Assembly: GCA_903864435.1 (NCBI GenBank)
Contig: CAIPFY010000430.1
Coordinates: 1-37,583 of the forward strand
DNA: 37,583 nt
Reading direction: 5' to 3'
From: an uncultured Chloroflexota bacterium
GTDB lineage: Bacteria > Chloroflexota > Anaerolineae > Aggregatilineales > Phototrophicaceae
Part shown: in pieces, positions 8,668-17,465 of the stretch
Position numbering within the stretch: the first letter of the stretch is position 1
Layout: each line of letters starts with the position of its first letter
Program-made: the position numbers and the translations under genes
Notes under the pieces: generated by a model
Told to the model about the DNA's origin: nothing
The model's input: only the letters and a program-made list of their open reading frames with translations
Database searches by the model: none

Positions 8668-9912
8668 TTACCGCAACAGCGCGTTCACAGCCGTTTCTGC
8701 ACCGGCCAGCGCGTCTTCGGGAGTAATCTGCCCGTATAGCGCCTTCTCGATGAAACCGCTGAACACATCCGACAATTCGGGATAAACCTGCACAGACGGG
8801 CGGTTAATCGCGTACTGCTGATTTTCCACGAACGGGATCAAGCGCGGTTCGGTGTCCTTCAACCATGTCTGGAAACCGGCATCCGCCGCAACCGATGCAC
8901 GCACGGGCATAAAGGCCGTCTTTTGATCCCACACGGCCTGCGTTGCCGTGCTGGTCAGCCATTCCACAAACGTGAATGCTGCCTGTTGGGTGGCCTCATC
9001 ACTGCTGAAGATGGCGATGTGTTCGCCGCCCATATTGGTGGCCGGCTTGCCATCCGCAGGAATGGGCATCGAAGCAACGCTAAACGTAAAGGCCGATTGC
9101 GACGCGAGGCCGCTGACCATCCACGAGCCATCCATGCGCATACAGGCCTTGCCCTGATCGAACAAGCCCCACGGCGACAAGCTGCTGGCACCGCTGTCAA
9201 TCAGCGACTTCCAGTAGTTCACCGCCTGCAAACCAGCCGGTGTATTGAACGCCGCTGCCGTGTTATCGGCATTCAGGAATTCGCCACCCGACTGCCACAG
9301 ATACACCTGAAACTGCCACGTCAGACCTTCGCCGGGTTGGGTGAACAGTTCCATGCCCACAACACCCTGATCGGGATTCGCGCAGGCCTGCGCCGCCGCC
9401 GTCAGTTCGTCCCATGTGGTCGGCGGTGCAGCCGGGTCGAGTCCAGCGGCAGTGAACAGATCGTTGTTGATGAACAGTTCGAGGTTGTTCGTGCTGACAG
9501 GCAGGCCGAACAACTGATCGTTGTAGCGGTTGACGTTGAGCAGCGCCGGATAGAAGTCCGCCAGATCAACGCCTGCACTCTCGATGTAGGCATCCAGCGC
9601 CGCCACCTTGCCCGAATTGGCGAGCAAAGGCATCCACGCCATATCTACAGCGGCAATACCGGGAGCTTCGCCACCCGCAATTGCGGTTTGCAGACGGGGC
9701 AGCAATTCGCCCCAACCATAAAAGACATTTTCAACTTGAATGTTAGGATGGTCAGCATTGAACTGGTCAACCAACCCCTGAATCGCTTCCCCGTTATTGC
9801 CATCCCAGTAGTTCCAGAACTTCAGATGCACCGGGTCTTGAGCAGAAACCGAAACAGCGGAAAGCAGCATCAGGCAAACAACCAACAGACTCAGACGAAG
9901 TGTACGGGACAT
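8668..9912 (-). CDS. Extracellular sugar-binding protein, MalE/CUT1 type
   Basis: A 414-residue solute-binding protein (family 1) for an alpha-glucan or similar oligosaccharide importer. It has a Sec signal peptide (basic MSRTLRLS, hydrophobic core, cleavage likely at VSA/QD) without a lipobox cysteine. The mature part begins VHLKFWNYWDG, typical of the family, and includes GEGLTWQF and the C-terminal ALAGAETAVNALLR pattern. I prefer the ATG at 9912: GAGGTG lies 6 bases before it, whereas an upstream ATG at 9933 sits inside the probable leader beside the operator. First gene of the operon, directly behind promoter and operator. Substrate is inferred from the linked GH13 gene. Confidence 0.92.
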   Translation of the reverse strand: MSRTLRLSLLVVCLMLLSAVSVSAQDPVHLKFWNYWDGNNGEAIQGLVDQFNADHPNIQVENVFYGWGELLPRLQTAIAGGEAPGIAAVDMAWMPLLANSGKVAALDAYIESAGVDLADFYPALLNVNRYNDQLFGLPVSTNNLELFINNDLFTAAGLDPAAPPTTWDELTAAAQACANPDQGVVGMELFTQPGEGLTWQFQVYLWQSGGEFLNADNTAAAFNTPAGLQAVNYWKSLIDSGASSLSPWGLFDQGKACMRMDGSWMVSGLASQSAFTFSVASMPIPADGKPATNMGGEHIAIFSSDEATQQAAFTFVEWLTSTATQAVWDQKTAFMPVRASVAADAGFQTWLKDTEPRLIPFVENQQYAINRPSVQVYPELSDVFSGFIEKALYGQITPEDALAGAETAVNALLR

Positions 9913-9938
9913 TGAAAACACCTCAACTTTCATGCATA

Positions 9939-9961
9939 AAATCGGTTTAGTAAACCGATTT
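9939..9961 (-). promoter_or_regulatory. 11-bp palindromic operator at +1 of maltodextrin operon
   Basis: Perfect inverted repeat with 11-bp arms around a single central G: AAATCGGTTTA at 9939-9949 and its complement at 9951-9961. It begins immediately after the -10 box and covers the predicted start point near 9956, so a bound repressor would block initiation. The LacI-family protein at the end of the operon is the likely ligand. Confidence 0.85.
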
Positions 9962-9962
9962 A

Positions 9963-9991
9963 ACTATAGAGCGATTTTGAATCGAAGTCAA
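9963..9991 (-). promoter_or_regulatory. Sigma70-type promoter of maltodextrin operon
   Basis: On the minus strand: -35 TTGACT (9991-9986), 17-base spacer, -10 TATAGT (9968-9963), then the operator. The spacer contains a small palindrome, CGATT-TTG-AATCG (9972-9984). Confidence 0.8.
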
Positions 9992-10433
9992 GTCTGTCGA
10001 GTTGAAAAATTAAAAAGTTGGAGGGGTGACGGTCATTGCCGAACACACGACTCATTAATTTGCCTGCCCGCTTTTCATGCGCACACGCTGATCCGTCTTT
10101 CAGCTTATGGGCACAACACATACTCCCACAATATAATTCTGACCCACAAGGAAATCGGACAATATGCTCCCAGAATTTCGACGTACCAGCCCTTACGAGA
10201 CTTTCACAGCAGCACACATTCCCTGCATGGCAGCGGGGGCAAAGATCGAGATGTGTTGGCCTACATTAGGAAGGTCTTGTGATACCCATGTTGCGTGGTG
10301 GACGTTTGCTTCTGCCTCAACCTTGCCGTCGGCGGACAACTCGCCGGCCCGGTTGGACTCGATACTGTCTTTCCGAAGCATCTCTTGGTAGATTACGTGC
10401 GCGTTTTCCAGCAAAAACAGTCGTAACTCGCAG
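9992..10433. other. Long gene-poor region between divergent genes
   Basis: About 440 bases without a convincing gene. A minus-strand frame of 96 codons (10193-10483) is open but has no recognisable motif or ribosome site, and other frames here look like chance. A TATAAT box occurs at 10132-10137 on the plus strand, without a good -35 element. The region may hold the leader of the 10514 gene or the remains of a decayed gene. Confidence 0.4.
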
Positions 10434-10467
10434 ATCCCTCGAAACCAGAAAACGCTATTCGAGGGAT
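10434..10467 (+). promoter_or_regulatory. Hairpin upstream of the 1144-residue protein gene
   Basis: Perfect 10-bp inverted repeat ATCCCTCGAA (10434-10443) and its complement (10458-10467) around a 14-base loop, ending 46 bases before the ATG at 10514. No U tract follows. It could be a leader hairpin, an operator or a weak terminator. Confidence 0.5.
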
Positions 10468-10513
10468 ACTCTACTCTAGGCAATCAATCTTCTGAAGTGA
10501 AAGAACGTAGACC

Positions 10514-13500
10514 ATGACAATTTTCATTGGTGACACCCTCCAAAAGCAACCCGATGCCCCCCTTCAGGGCGATTATGTCACGCTGATGGGAGAGCCGTTT
10601 TACCGGATACAGAATTTTGACGGGATGGAGCCATTTTTCATAAGTCTCGTCAGCAATTCAGATCACTGGTTGTTTGTCGCATCAACCGGGGGGCTTTCGG
10701 CAGGCCGGGTGAATGCTGAACACGCGCTGTTCCCCTACTACACGGTAGACAAACTGACCGAAAACAGTGAAAACAGCGGCAACAAGGCCGTCTTGCTGGT
10801 CACACGCTCTGACCGGACGAGTCTGTGGGAGCCATTTTCAAACCGGCATCACGGCAGCTATGCCATCCAGCGGAATCTGTATAAGAACGTGACCGGAACG
10901 GCGCTGGTCTTTGAGGAGATCAATGCCGATCTGGGTTTAACCTACCAGTACGCATGGCGCACCAGTGAGCGTTTCGGATTCGTCAAAACAACGTGGCTCA
11001 AAAACACAGCCGAGTCACCTTGCCAGATTGAGATTGTGGACGGATTGCAAAATATCCTGCCTGCTAATGTAGCAACGTGGACGCAGAATGTGTTTAGCTG
11101 CCTTCTGGACGCTTACAAACGTGCGGAGCTAGAACCCCAAACCGGCTTGGGCATCTTCGCTTTGAACTCCCAACTTAGCGATCTGGCTGAACCGAGCGAA
11201 TCACTCCTCGCCACCACCGTCGCACAAATCGGCCTCCCGCAGGCCGGCTATCTGCTCTCGTCAACCCAGATCAACCGTTTCCGCAGAGGGAAACCGGTGG
11301 TCACAGAAACGGAAGTGCGGGGTCAGCGCGGCGCTTATTTTGTACATGCGGCGTTCAATCTGTCGCCCTCCGAAAGCAAAGTCTGGCATCTGATCGCCGA
11401 CCTAGATCAGGACAATGCTGCGGTTGCCCAAACGATGCGGTGGCTACAGAAGGATCAGCCCACGCTGGAACGGGAGTTGGAACAGGATATTGCAGCCAAC
11501 CAATCCCGTTTGTGGGACATTGTAGCCAGCGCCGATGGCATCCAGCTTTCCCAAAATCCCATCTACACGGCGCACCATTTTGCCAACGTCATGTTCAACG
11601 TGATGCGCGGCGGCATTTTCGCCAATCAATACTGGATTCAGGCGGCGGACTTCAGGGACTTTGTATCCGTCCGCAGCCCCGCCCTACTGCAAGCCCACGC
11701 GGGTTTCTTCGCCGCGTTGCCGGATCGCATTCAGGTGTCTGATCTACAATCGCAGGCAGCAGCACACGGTTCGGCTGATCTCATGCGCCTGAGCTATGCC
11801 TACCTGCCGTTGACGTTCAGCCGGCGGCACGGCGATCCCAGCCGCCCCTGGAATCGATTCGCCATCAACGTGAGAAAACCCGACGGCTCGATCAAGCTGG
11901 ACTATGAAGGCAACTGGCGCGACATCTTCCAGAACTGGGAGGCGCTCGCGTATGCCTATCCCGAATTTATCGAGAGCATGATCGCCACCTTCTTGAATGC
12001 CACCACCGCCGATGGCTACAATCCCTACCGCATCACCTATTACGGAATTGATTGGGAAACGCCAGAACCCAACAATCCCTGGGCGAACATCGGCTACTGG
12101 AGCGATCATCAGATCATCTATCTGCAACGGTTGCTGGAAATCAGCAGCATGTTCCATCCCGGCAAACTCCGGGAATTCCTGTCGCAACCGCTGTTCAGCT
12201 ATGCGAATGTGCCTTATCAAATCAAGCCTTACGCAGACTTGTTGAAAGACCCCTATAACACGATACGTTTCGACTGGGCACTCAATGAGCAAATCGGGGC
12301 AAGCCTGACGGAGCGCGGCACCGACGGAAAACTGGTGTATGCCCCGCATCAACAGGTGCTACAAGTCTCACTGACCGAAAAACTGCTCACCCTGCTCCTC
12401 GCCAAACTGGTCAACCTCGTTCCTGAAGGCGGCATCTGGATGAATACCCAGCGCCCCGAATGGAACGACGCCAACAACGCGCTCGTCGGCAAGGGATTAT
12501 CCGTCGTCACGTTGGGCTATCTGCGGCGCTACATCTCGTTCTTCCGCGAACTCATCGCCAGTGATACGCTCGCCACCGTCCCGATCAACGCGGAAGTGCA
12601 GGCGTTCTACGCACAGGTATCCACCATCCTCAGCCGCTTCCAACCCGCTTTGCAAGCCTCTTTTGACGATACACAGCGCCGACTCTTCATGGATGCGCTA
12701 GGTGAAGCCGGCAGCAACTATCGCTGGACGGTCTATCAAAAAGGGTTCTCCGGTGAACTAATCGCCTCGCCAGTCACGGAACTGGTCGCGTTTCTCGATC
12801 TGGCACAGCAGTATATTGAACATGCCCTGCGTGCCAACAAACGCAGCGATCATCTCTATCACGCCTACAATATCCTGCATCTGGACAACAATCGCGCCTC
12901 CATCAGTCACCTCTATGTGATGCTCGAAGGTCAGGTGTCTATCCTGTCGTCAGGATTACTCTCCAGCCACGAATCGTTGGCGCTGCTTCAGAGCCTTCGG
13001 GGTAGCGCCCTCTACCAACCGGAACAGCAGACTTACATCCTTTACCCAGATCGAAACCTACCGGGTTTTCTGGAAAAGAACAGCTTGACGCACGCTCAGG
13101 TGGGCGATATAGCCCTGTTTGAAATGCTCGTAACCACACAGGATAAATCCATCATCGTGCGCGATGCCAATGGCATGTATCACTTCAGCGGTCACATCCG
13201 CAACTTTCACGATGTTCAACAGGCTTTGGACGCCCTCAAACAGCAACCGGAGTACGCAACGCAGGTCGAAGCAGACATCGAGAAGATCAAAGCCCTATTT
13301 GAAGCCACCTTCCACCACAACGAGTTCACCGGACGCTCAGGAACATTTTTCGCCTACGAAGGTTTGGGCAGCATCTACTGGCACATGGTTGCCAAGCTCC
13401 TGCTGGCGGCACAAGAAACGGTCATCCGGTTTAAGGACGACCCGAACGCCGCTGCGCTGCGAGAATGCTATCTGGATATTCGGCAAGGCTTAGGCTTCAA

Positions 13501-13948
13501 CAAAACGCCCGAAAACTACGGGGCATTCCCAACCGATCCCTACTCGCACACCCCCAAAGGTCAGGGCGCCAAACAACCGGGCATGACCGGCATGGTCAAA
13601 GAGGAAATCCTGACGCGGCAATCTGAATTGGGCATCTTCATTGACGCGGGACGAATCATGTTTGACACGGTTCTGTTAGATCGCGCCGAAATCATGACTG
13701 CACCTTCGCTGTATGCCTATCAGGATGTTCAAAACACTCGGCAAACAATCGAACTGGAGGCCGGTTCTCTGGCCTATTCCATCTGTCAGACACCGATTGT
13801 CATGAAGTCAGATGGCAGCAAGTCGCTGACCGTCCATCATGCAGATGGGACGCAGGAACAGATCGAAGGAAACGTGTTGGACGCGGCGAACAGCCAGCAC
13901 ATCTTCCTGCGTGATGGAAAGGTGCATCATCTCACCGTTTCCTTCTAA
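10514..13948 (+). CDS. Large GH94-like (alpha/alpha)6 carbohydrate-active protein, function unknown
   Basis: A 1144-residue protein without signal peptide or membrane helix, hence cytoplasmic. I cannot assign it to a characterised family. Residues about 20-300 look like the beta-supersandwich that precedes catalytic barrels in GH94-type enzymes (FFISLVSNSDHWLFVASTGG; SNRHHGSYAIQRNLY). Residues about 340-1060 are helix-rich and resemble an (alpha/alpha)6 barrel, with GIDWETPEPNNPWANIGYWS (511-530), RPEWNDANNALVGKG (647-661), EGLGSIYWHM (949-958) and GMTGMVKEEILTR (1023-1035). The PEWND segment recalls the GDWND motif holding the catalytic acid of GH94 phosphorylases, with Glu649 in its place. 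A small beta-rich tail ends the protein. Start context is weak (no clear SD). It is divergent from the maltodextrin operon, which suggests glucan or oligosaccharide turnover (inference). GH36-like or other barrel families are alternatives. Confidence 0.7.
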   Translation: MTIFIGDTLQKQPDAPLQGDYVTLMGEPFYRIQNFDGMEPFFISLVSNSDHWLFVASTGGLSAGRVNAEHALFPYYTVDKLTENSENSGNKAVLLVTRSDRTSLWEPFSNRHHGSYAIQRNLYKNVTGTALVFEEINADLGLTYQYAWRTSERFGFVKTTWLKNTAESPCQIEIVDGLQNILPANVATWTQNVFSCLLDAYKRAELEPQTGLGIFALNSQLSDLAEPSESLLATTVAQIGLPQAGYLLSSTQINRFRRGKPVVTETEVRGQRGAYFVHAAFNLSPSESKVWHLIADLDQDNAAVAQTMRWLQKDQPTLERELEQDIAANQSRLWDIVASADGIQLSQNPIYTAHHFANVMFNVMRGGIFANQYWIQAADFRDFVSVRSPALLQAHAGFFAALPDRIQVSDLQSQAAAHGSADLMRLSYAYLPLTFSRRHGDPSRPWNRFAINVRKPDGSIKLDYEGNWRDIFQNWEALAYAYPEFIESMIATFLNATTADGYNPYRITYYGIDWETPEPNNPWANIGYWSDHQIIYLQRLLEISSMFHPGKLREFLSQPLFSYANVPYQIKPYADLLKDPYNTIRFDWALNEQIGASLTERGTDGKLVYAPHQQVLQVSLTEKLLTLLLAKLVNLVPEGGIWMNTQRPEWNDANNALVGKGLSVVTLGYLRRYISFFRELIASDTLATVPINAEVQAFYAQVSTILSRFQPALQASFDDTQRRLFMDALGEAGSNYRWTVYQKGFSGELIASPVTELVAFLDLAQQYIEHALRANKRSDHLYHAYNILHLDNNRASISHLYVMLEGQVSILSSGLLSSHESLALLQSLRGSALYQPEQQTYILYPDRNLPGFLEKNSLTHAQVGDIALFEMLVTTQDKSIIVRDANGMYHFSGHIRNFHDVQQALDALKQQPEYATQVEADIEKIKALFEATFHHNEFTGRSGTFFAYEGLGSIYWHMVAKLLLAAQETVIRFKDDPNAAALRECYLDIRQGLGFNKTPENYGAFPTDPYSHTPKGQGAKQPGMTGMVKEEILTRQSELGIFIDAGRIMFDTVLLDRAEIMTAPSLYAYQDVQNTRQTIELEAGSLAYSICQTPIVMKSDGSKSLTVHHADGTQEQIEGNVLDAANSQHIFLRDGKVHHLTVSF

Positions 13949-14101
13949 TCAGCAAGGTCATACGGGCAAATGTCGGGGCATTTCTTGGGGGCATTACGCT
14001 TCTACAACGCGGCGGGAATGTCCCCGATTCGTTCAGGTTGAATCCACCCCTCGCCATAAGTCCCAACTCAGGGCGATCCGCTAACCACACGCTTCACCCG
14101 A

Positions 14102-14127
14102 AACCGGAAATTTGGGCTACTCCGGTT
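14102..14127. terminator. Weak hairpin between convergent genes
   Basis: A 7-bp stem AACCGGA (14102-14108) with TCCGGTT (14121-14127) spans the histidine-kinase stop codon in the 168-base gap between the convergent 10514 and 14117 genes. There is no clear U tract. An imperfect repeat (TCGGGG-CATT near 13973 with AATGTCCCCGA near 14020) also lies in this gap. Confidence 0.3.
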
Positions 14128-16873
14128 GAGAGGGAGCAATCAGAGGCATTTCGATTGTGAAGGTCGTTCCGCTTCCAATCTGGCTGTCTATGCGGATCGT
14201 GCCGCCATGCCGTTCCACACAATCTTTGACGATGCTCAACCCTAGCCCCGTGCCTTTAATATGATACACGGACTCGCTGCGGAAGAACGGATCAAAGATG
14301 TGTTCAAGGTCGGTCTGGCTGATTCCCATTCCGCTATCAATCACCTTCAACACAATCCAATCATCACGCCGGTTAAGTTCAAGTCGGATTTCGCTTGCCG
14401 TCGGCGAAAACTTCACCGCATTCGACAGCAGGTTGAGGAGGATACGAGTGATGAGCGTTTCATCTACGCTGGCGGTGGTGATGAACCCATCCGTCACAAA
14501 ACGCATCTGATGGTGGCTACCACTGGTCTGCTGGATTTCGTTGATACTGATCTGGCACAACGCGGCAAGGTTGATCGCCTCGGCACGGAAGCGCATCTCC
14601 TCCACATTGCCCCGCGCCATGTGAACGGTGTCTTCCAGCAGTTCAATGGCGAATAGTGTCTGCTTGCCGATGGCTTCCAGCTTTTCCTTGCGCTTTTCAT
14701 CGCTCAAACGGTCGTAAAAGTTCATCAAGATGTCTTTAGAGGTTGAAATAACCGCCAGCGGGGTGCGCAAATCATGTGAAAGCGCCGCAATGATGCGCTG
14801 AATGAGCAGGTTATGATCGTGTTCTTTCTTCAGTGTAGCGGTCAACCGTTCCTGTTCTAGGCGCAGTTGTTCGGCTTGTTCAATCGCCGTCACATCCTGC
14901 TTGATGGCGATGAAATGACGAATCACGCCGCTTTTATCCCGCACAGGAGTAATGGTCTGTTCTTCGGTATAAAGGCTGCCATCCTTGCGCCTATTGACCA
15001 AACGCCCCTGCCACGATGCGCCGGCTAAGATCGTGTTCCACAGGGATTTGTAAGTTCCACGATCTTGAATACCTGATTTAAGCAAATTCGTTTTTTGATT
15101 TCGCGCTTCTTCTAACCGATAGCCGGTGAGGGTCGTGAAGGCTGGGTTGACCCATTCGATAACCCCATCCGGGCTGGTGATGACAATCGCATTCGCGGTG
15201 GCTTGCAGGGCTTCTTCCTGAAGCTGAAGCTGGTCGCGGGCTTTCATCAGTTCCGTAATATCAATACCAACACACTGAAACTCGCTGATCTGACCCGCCC
15301 AATCGGTGAGTCCTACAAATTCCCACAGCGTCCAGAAGAATCCCCCATCACGACTGGGCTTATGCAGCATCACCTGTACCGGCATACCGGGCGTCCGGGC
15401 GCAAGCCATAATCGTTTCAACCGTCTTGCGATGATCGTCCGTGATGATGGTATCCAGACTGGGAGTGCCGATAAAACTACCATCCTCTATCATCCAGCCA
15501 AATTTGTGCGAGAACGCTTGGTTCACATAGGTATAATTGCCAAAAAGATCGGTGCGGATTACATAGGTTGTCTGGGAGTCAATCAAAGAGCGAAGCCGCG
15601 CCTCATTCGCCTGCAAATTCATTTCAGCCTGCTTGCGCTCCGTGATGTCCTCCGCCACACCCGCGTAACGATACACCCTGCCCTGCGGGTTAAGAACCGG
15701 ATAGGTGCGCGTATGAACCCAACGCACCGTGTTATCAGGACGCAAGATACGGTATTCCTCGTCAAGAGGCTCATTTTCTTGGAGTCGCTGCATTGCGGCC
15801 TGAACGCGAGCTAGATCATCGGGATGAATGCTGGCAATGAGCGATTCGGGAGACTCGTATAGACTCTGACAGGTTCGCCCCCAAATCGTTTCATAGGCCG
15901 GGCTGACATAAAGGATATTCCCGCTGAGGGCATCTTGCAGCCCGAACATCTCACTAATATTTTCCACGACCTGCCGGAAGCGTTTTTCGCTGGCTTCCAG
16001 AGCCATCTCAACCATTTTGCGTTCAGTGACATCACGGGCAATCACATAGGTATCGAGGCGCACACCCTTCGCATCATAACGAAAGTGGGCATGATCTTCC
16101 CGCCAGATATAGTGCCCATCACGGTGTCTCACGCGAAACGTATAGGTCAGGTTCTCCAGTTTTTCTTCCATCGCGGCTTCAATCAAAGCAAAGATTGCCA
16201 CGCGATCATCCGGGTGAATGGTTTCAAAGATGCTGCTGCGGTCGCGGGGTTCCGAATAGTCCTTATCGCGTCCCATCATCCGGTTGTAACCGGGAGAGGC
16301 GTAGACCATTGTGCTAGTCACCGCATCAATAATCATGATGCCATCCGACGTGTTCTCTGCGATCAAGCGAAATTTTTCCTCACTTTGGCGCAGGGTTTCC
16401 TTGATTTGCTGACGTTCTGTAATATCACGAGCCGTTGCCACGATAGCCGGCTTGCCGTTATATTCGATGCGATGTGCGTTCAGTTCCACCGGAATCACCC
16501 GACCATCTTTACACAGGAGTTCCAATTCCGAGATGCCTGTTTCGCCTGCCAGCAAATATTCCTGATTGGCCTCCATCATCGTGTGAAAATCGGGGGGAAC
16601 GATATCAGCAAAACGCAGGTCGAGCAATTCGTCGCGGGTATAACCCAGCAAGTTGAGAATGACAGGGTTACAGTTCAAGAATTGACCGGTATCCCGATAG
16701 ATCATTAACGCTTCATTGATGGTATTAAAAAGATGGTCGGGGAAACTGACCGAGTAGGTGGGGGGAACCGCGTCCAAAAACTGCCTTAACAGGTCGTCTG
16801 CCGAACAGCCTTCTTGCTGGGCGCGATGATGCAGGCGACTGACCAGATCAGAATCAAGCGGCAATGAGTTCAT
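14117..16873 (-). CDS. Soluble sensor histidine kinase with five PAS domains
   Basis: A 918-residue protein without membrane segments. Residues 1-36 look like a ribbon-helix-helix type segment (PLDSDLVSRLHHRAQQEG). Five PAS/PAC units follow at about 45-155, 165-287, 293-415, 422-545 and 550-668, four closing in DITERK-like or DVTERK-like sequences. The kinase core has the H-box ALSHDLRTPL with phospho-acceptor His700, the N-box LLNLLSNAVKF (812-822), G1 DSGMGI (846-851), F-box FDPFFR and G2 GTGLGLS (874-880), so all ATP-binding elements are intact. No receiver domain is fused and no response regulator gene is adjacent, so it is an orphan kinase. The signal may be redox, light or a small ligand; no cofactor residue can be named. 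Start at the ATG 16873 gives a full RHH-like segment, though no strong SD is seen. Confidence 0.93.
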   Translation of the reverse strand: MNSLPLDSDLVSRLHHRAQQEGCSADDLLRQFLDAVPPTYSVSFPDHLFNTINEALMIYRDTGQFLNCNPVILNLLGYTRDELLDLRFADIVPPDFHTMMEANQEYLLAGETGISELELLCKDGRVIPVELNAHRIEYNGKPAIVATARDITERQQIKETLRQSEEKFRLIAENTSDGIMIIDAVTSTMVYASPGYNRMMGRDKDYSEPRDRSSIFETIHPDDRVAIFALIEAAMEEKLENLTYTFRVRHRDGHYIWREDHAHFRYDAKGVRLDTYVIARDVTERKMVEMALEASEKRFRQVVENISEMFGLQDALSGNILYVSPAYETIWGRTCQSLYESPESLIASIHPDDLARVQAAMQRLQENEPLDEEYRILRPDNTVRWVHTRTYPVLNPQGRVYRYAGVAEDITERKQAEMNLQANEARLRSLIDSQTTYVIRTDLFGNYTYVNQAFSHKFGWMIEDGSFIGTPSLDTIITDDHRKTVETIMACARTPGMPVQVMLHKPSRDGGFFWTLWEFVGLTDWAGQISEFQCVGIDITELMKARDQLQLQEEALQATANAIVITSPDGVIEWVNPAFTTLTGYRLEEARNQKTNLLKSGIQDRGTYKSLWNTILAGASWQGRLVNRRKDGSLYTEEQTITPVRDKSGVIRHFIAIKQDVTAIEQAEQLRLEQERLTATLKKEHDHNLLIQRIIAALSHDLRTPLAVISTSKDILMNFYDRLSDEKRKEKLEAIGKQTLFAIELLEDTVHMARGNVEEMRFRAEAINLAALCQISINEIQQTSGSHHQMRFVTDGFITTASVDETLITRILLNLLSNAVKFSPTASEIRLELNRRDDWIVLKVIDSGMGISQTDLEHIFDPFFRSESVYHIKGTGLGLSIVKDCVERHGGTIRIDSQIGSGTTFTIEMPLIAPSQPE

Positions 16874-16903
16874 CAGGGTATCAATCTTTTTATTTCAAGC
16901 ACC

Positions 16904-16909
16904 ATTATA
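16904..16909 (-). promoter_or_regulatory. Candidate -10 box of histidine kinase gene
   Basis: A perfect TATAAT on the minus strand lies 31 bases upstream of the kinase start codon. The -35 position is poor, so this is only a candidate. Confidence 0.35.
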
Positions 16910-17342
16910 AAAATGATTGTAACCGAGTTTTCGGATAATCAGGGTAAAGCGTTCCAAGTTGGTCAGAAGGCCAAAACGCGAACGAACTACTAATCAGGAT
17001 ACGCCGTTTTAAACACCCCTGCCCTTGCTGGTTGGACGTAAACGAACTAAGCATAAATGCGCCCGCATCAAAGCCATCGTGCGCGAAACCCGCTACGCCG
17101 ATGCCCAAGCCGTTGCGAGCGAAGTTCTAAAGCTGCCCGCGCCCACCCCATCGAAACCGATCTACAAGCGCGTACCAAAACCAGAGCATACGCCTCGTAA
17201 CGCTCTGCTGCGGAGCGTTCGCACCCTGTAGCGCCCATCATACATTATTCACGCGCCGACCCCATCGCCTCGGTTGCGCCACCTCACAAATTTCACATTT
17301 CCGAAAACCGAGTGAAAACAGGCTTAATTAAGGTCAAATCTG
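16910..17342. other. Intergenic region without convincing gene
   Basis: Between the divergent kinase and subtilase genes. A 68-codon Lys/Arg-rich frame starting with TTG (17025-17231, plus) is open but has no SD and no recognisable domain. A 9-bp match GTTTTCGGA (16927-16935) and its complement (17300-17308) could be the remains of a small element's termini, but this is weak. Confidence 0.4.
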
Positions 17343-17372
17343 TTGACGCTGGAACAAGAAACAGACTATGAT
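17343..17372 (+). promoter_or_regulatory. Candidate promoter of subtilase gene
   Basis: -35 TTGACG (17343-17348), 18-base spacer, -10 TATGAT (17367-17372), giving a leader of about 87 bases. The SD AAGGA at 17455-17459 lies 6 bases before the ATG at 17466. Confidence 0.6.
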
Positions 17373-17465
17373 GCCATTATGGTGTATTTCCACTAATAAT
17401 CACTTTCAACATTTATATTGCATTGCGAATTATAGCAACACAATAGCTCGTCGTAAGGATATGCA

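Noticed and set aside
10193-10483. 96-codon minus-strand frame as a hypothetical gene
   Set aside because: No motif or SD, and it overlaps the palindrome at 10434-10467; kept only as a remark on the intergenic region.
17025-17231. 68-codon basic frame as a small gene
   Set aside because: TTG start, no ribosome site and no recognisable domain; open frames of this length are common by chance at this GC content.
16927-17308. Possible small mobile element with GTTTTCGGA inverted ends
   Set aside because: Only a 9-bp imperfectly extended match over about 380 bases, no target-site duplication and no transposase fragment recognised.
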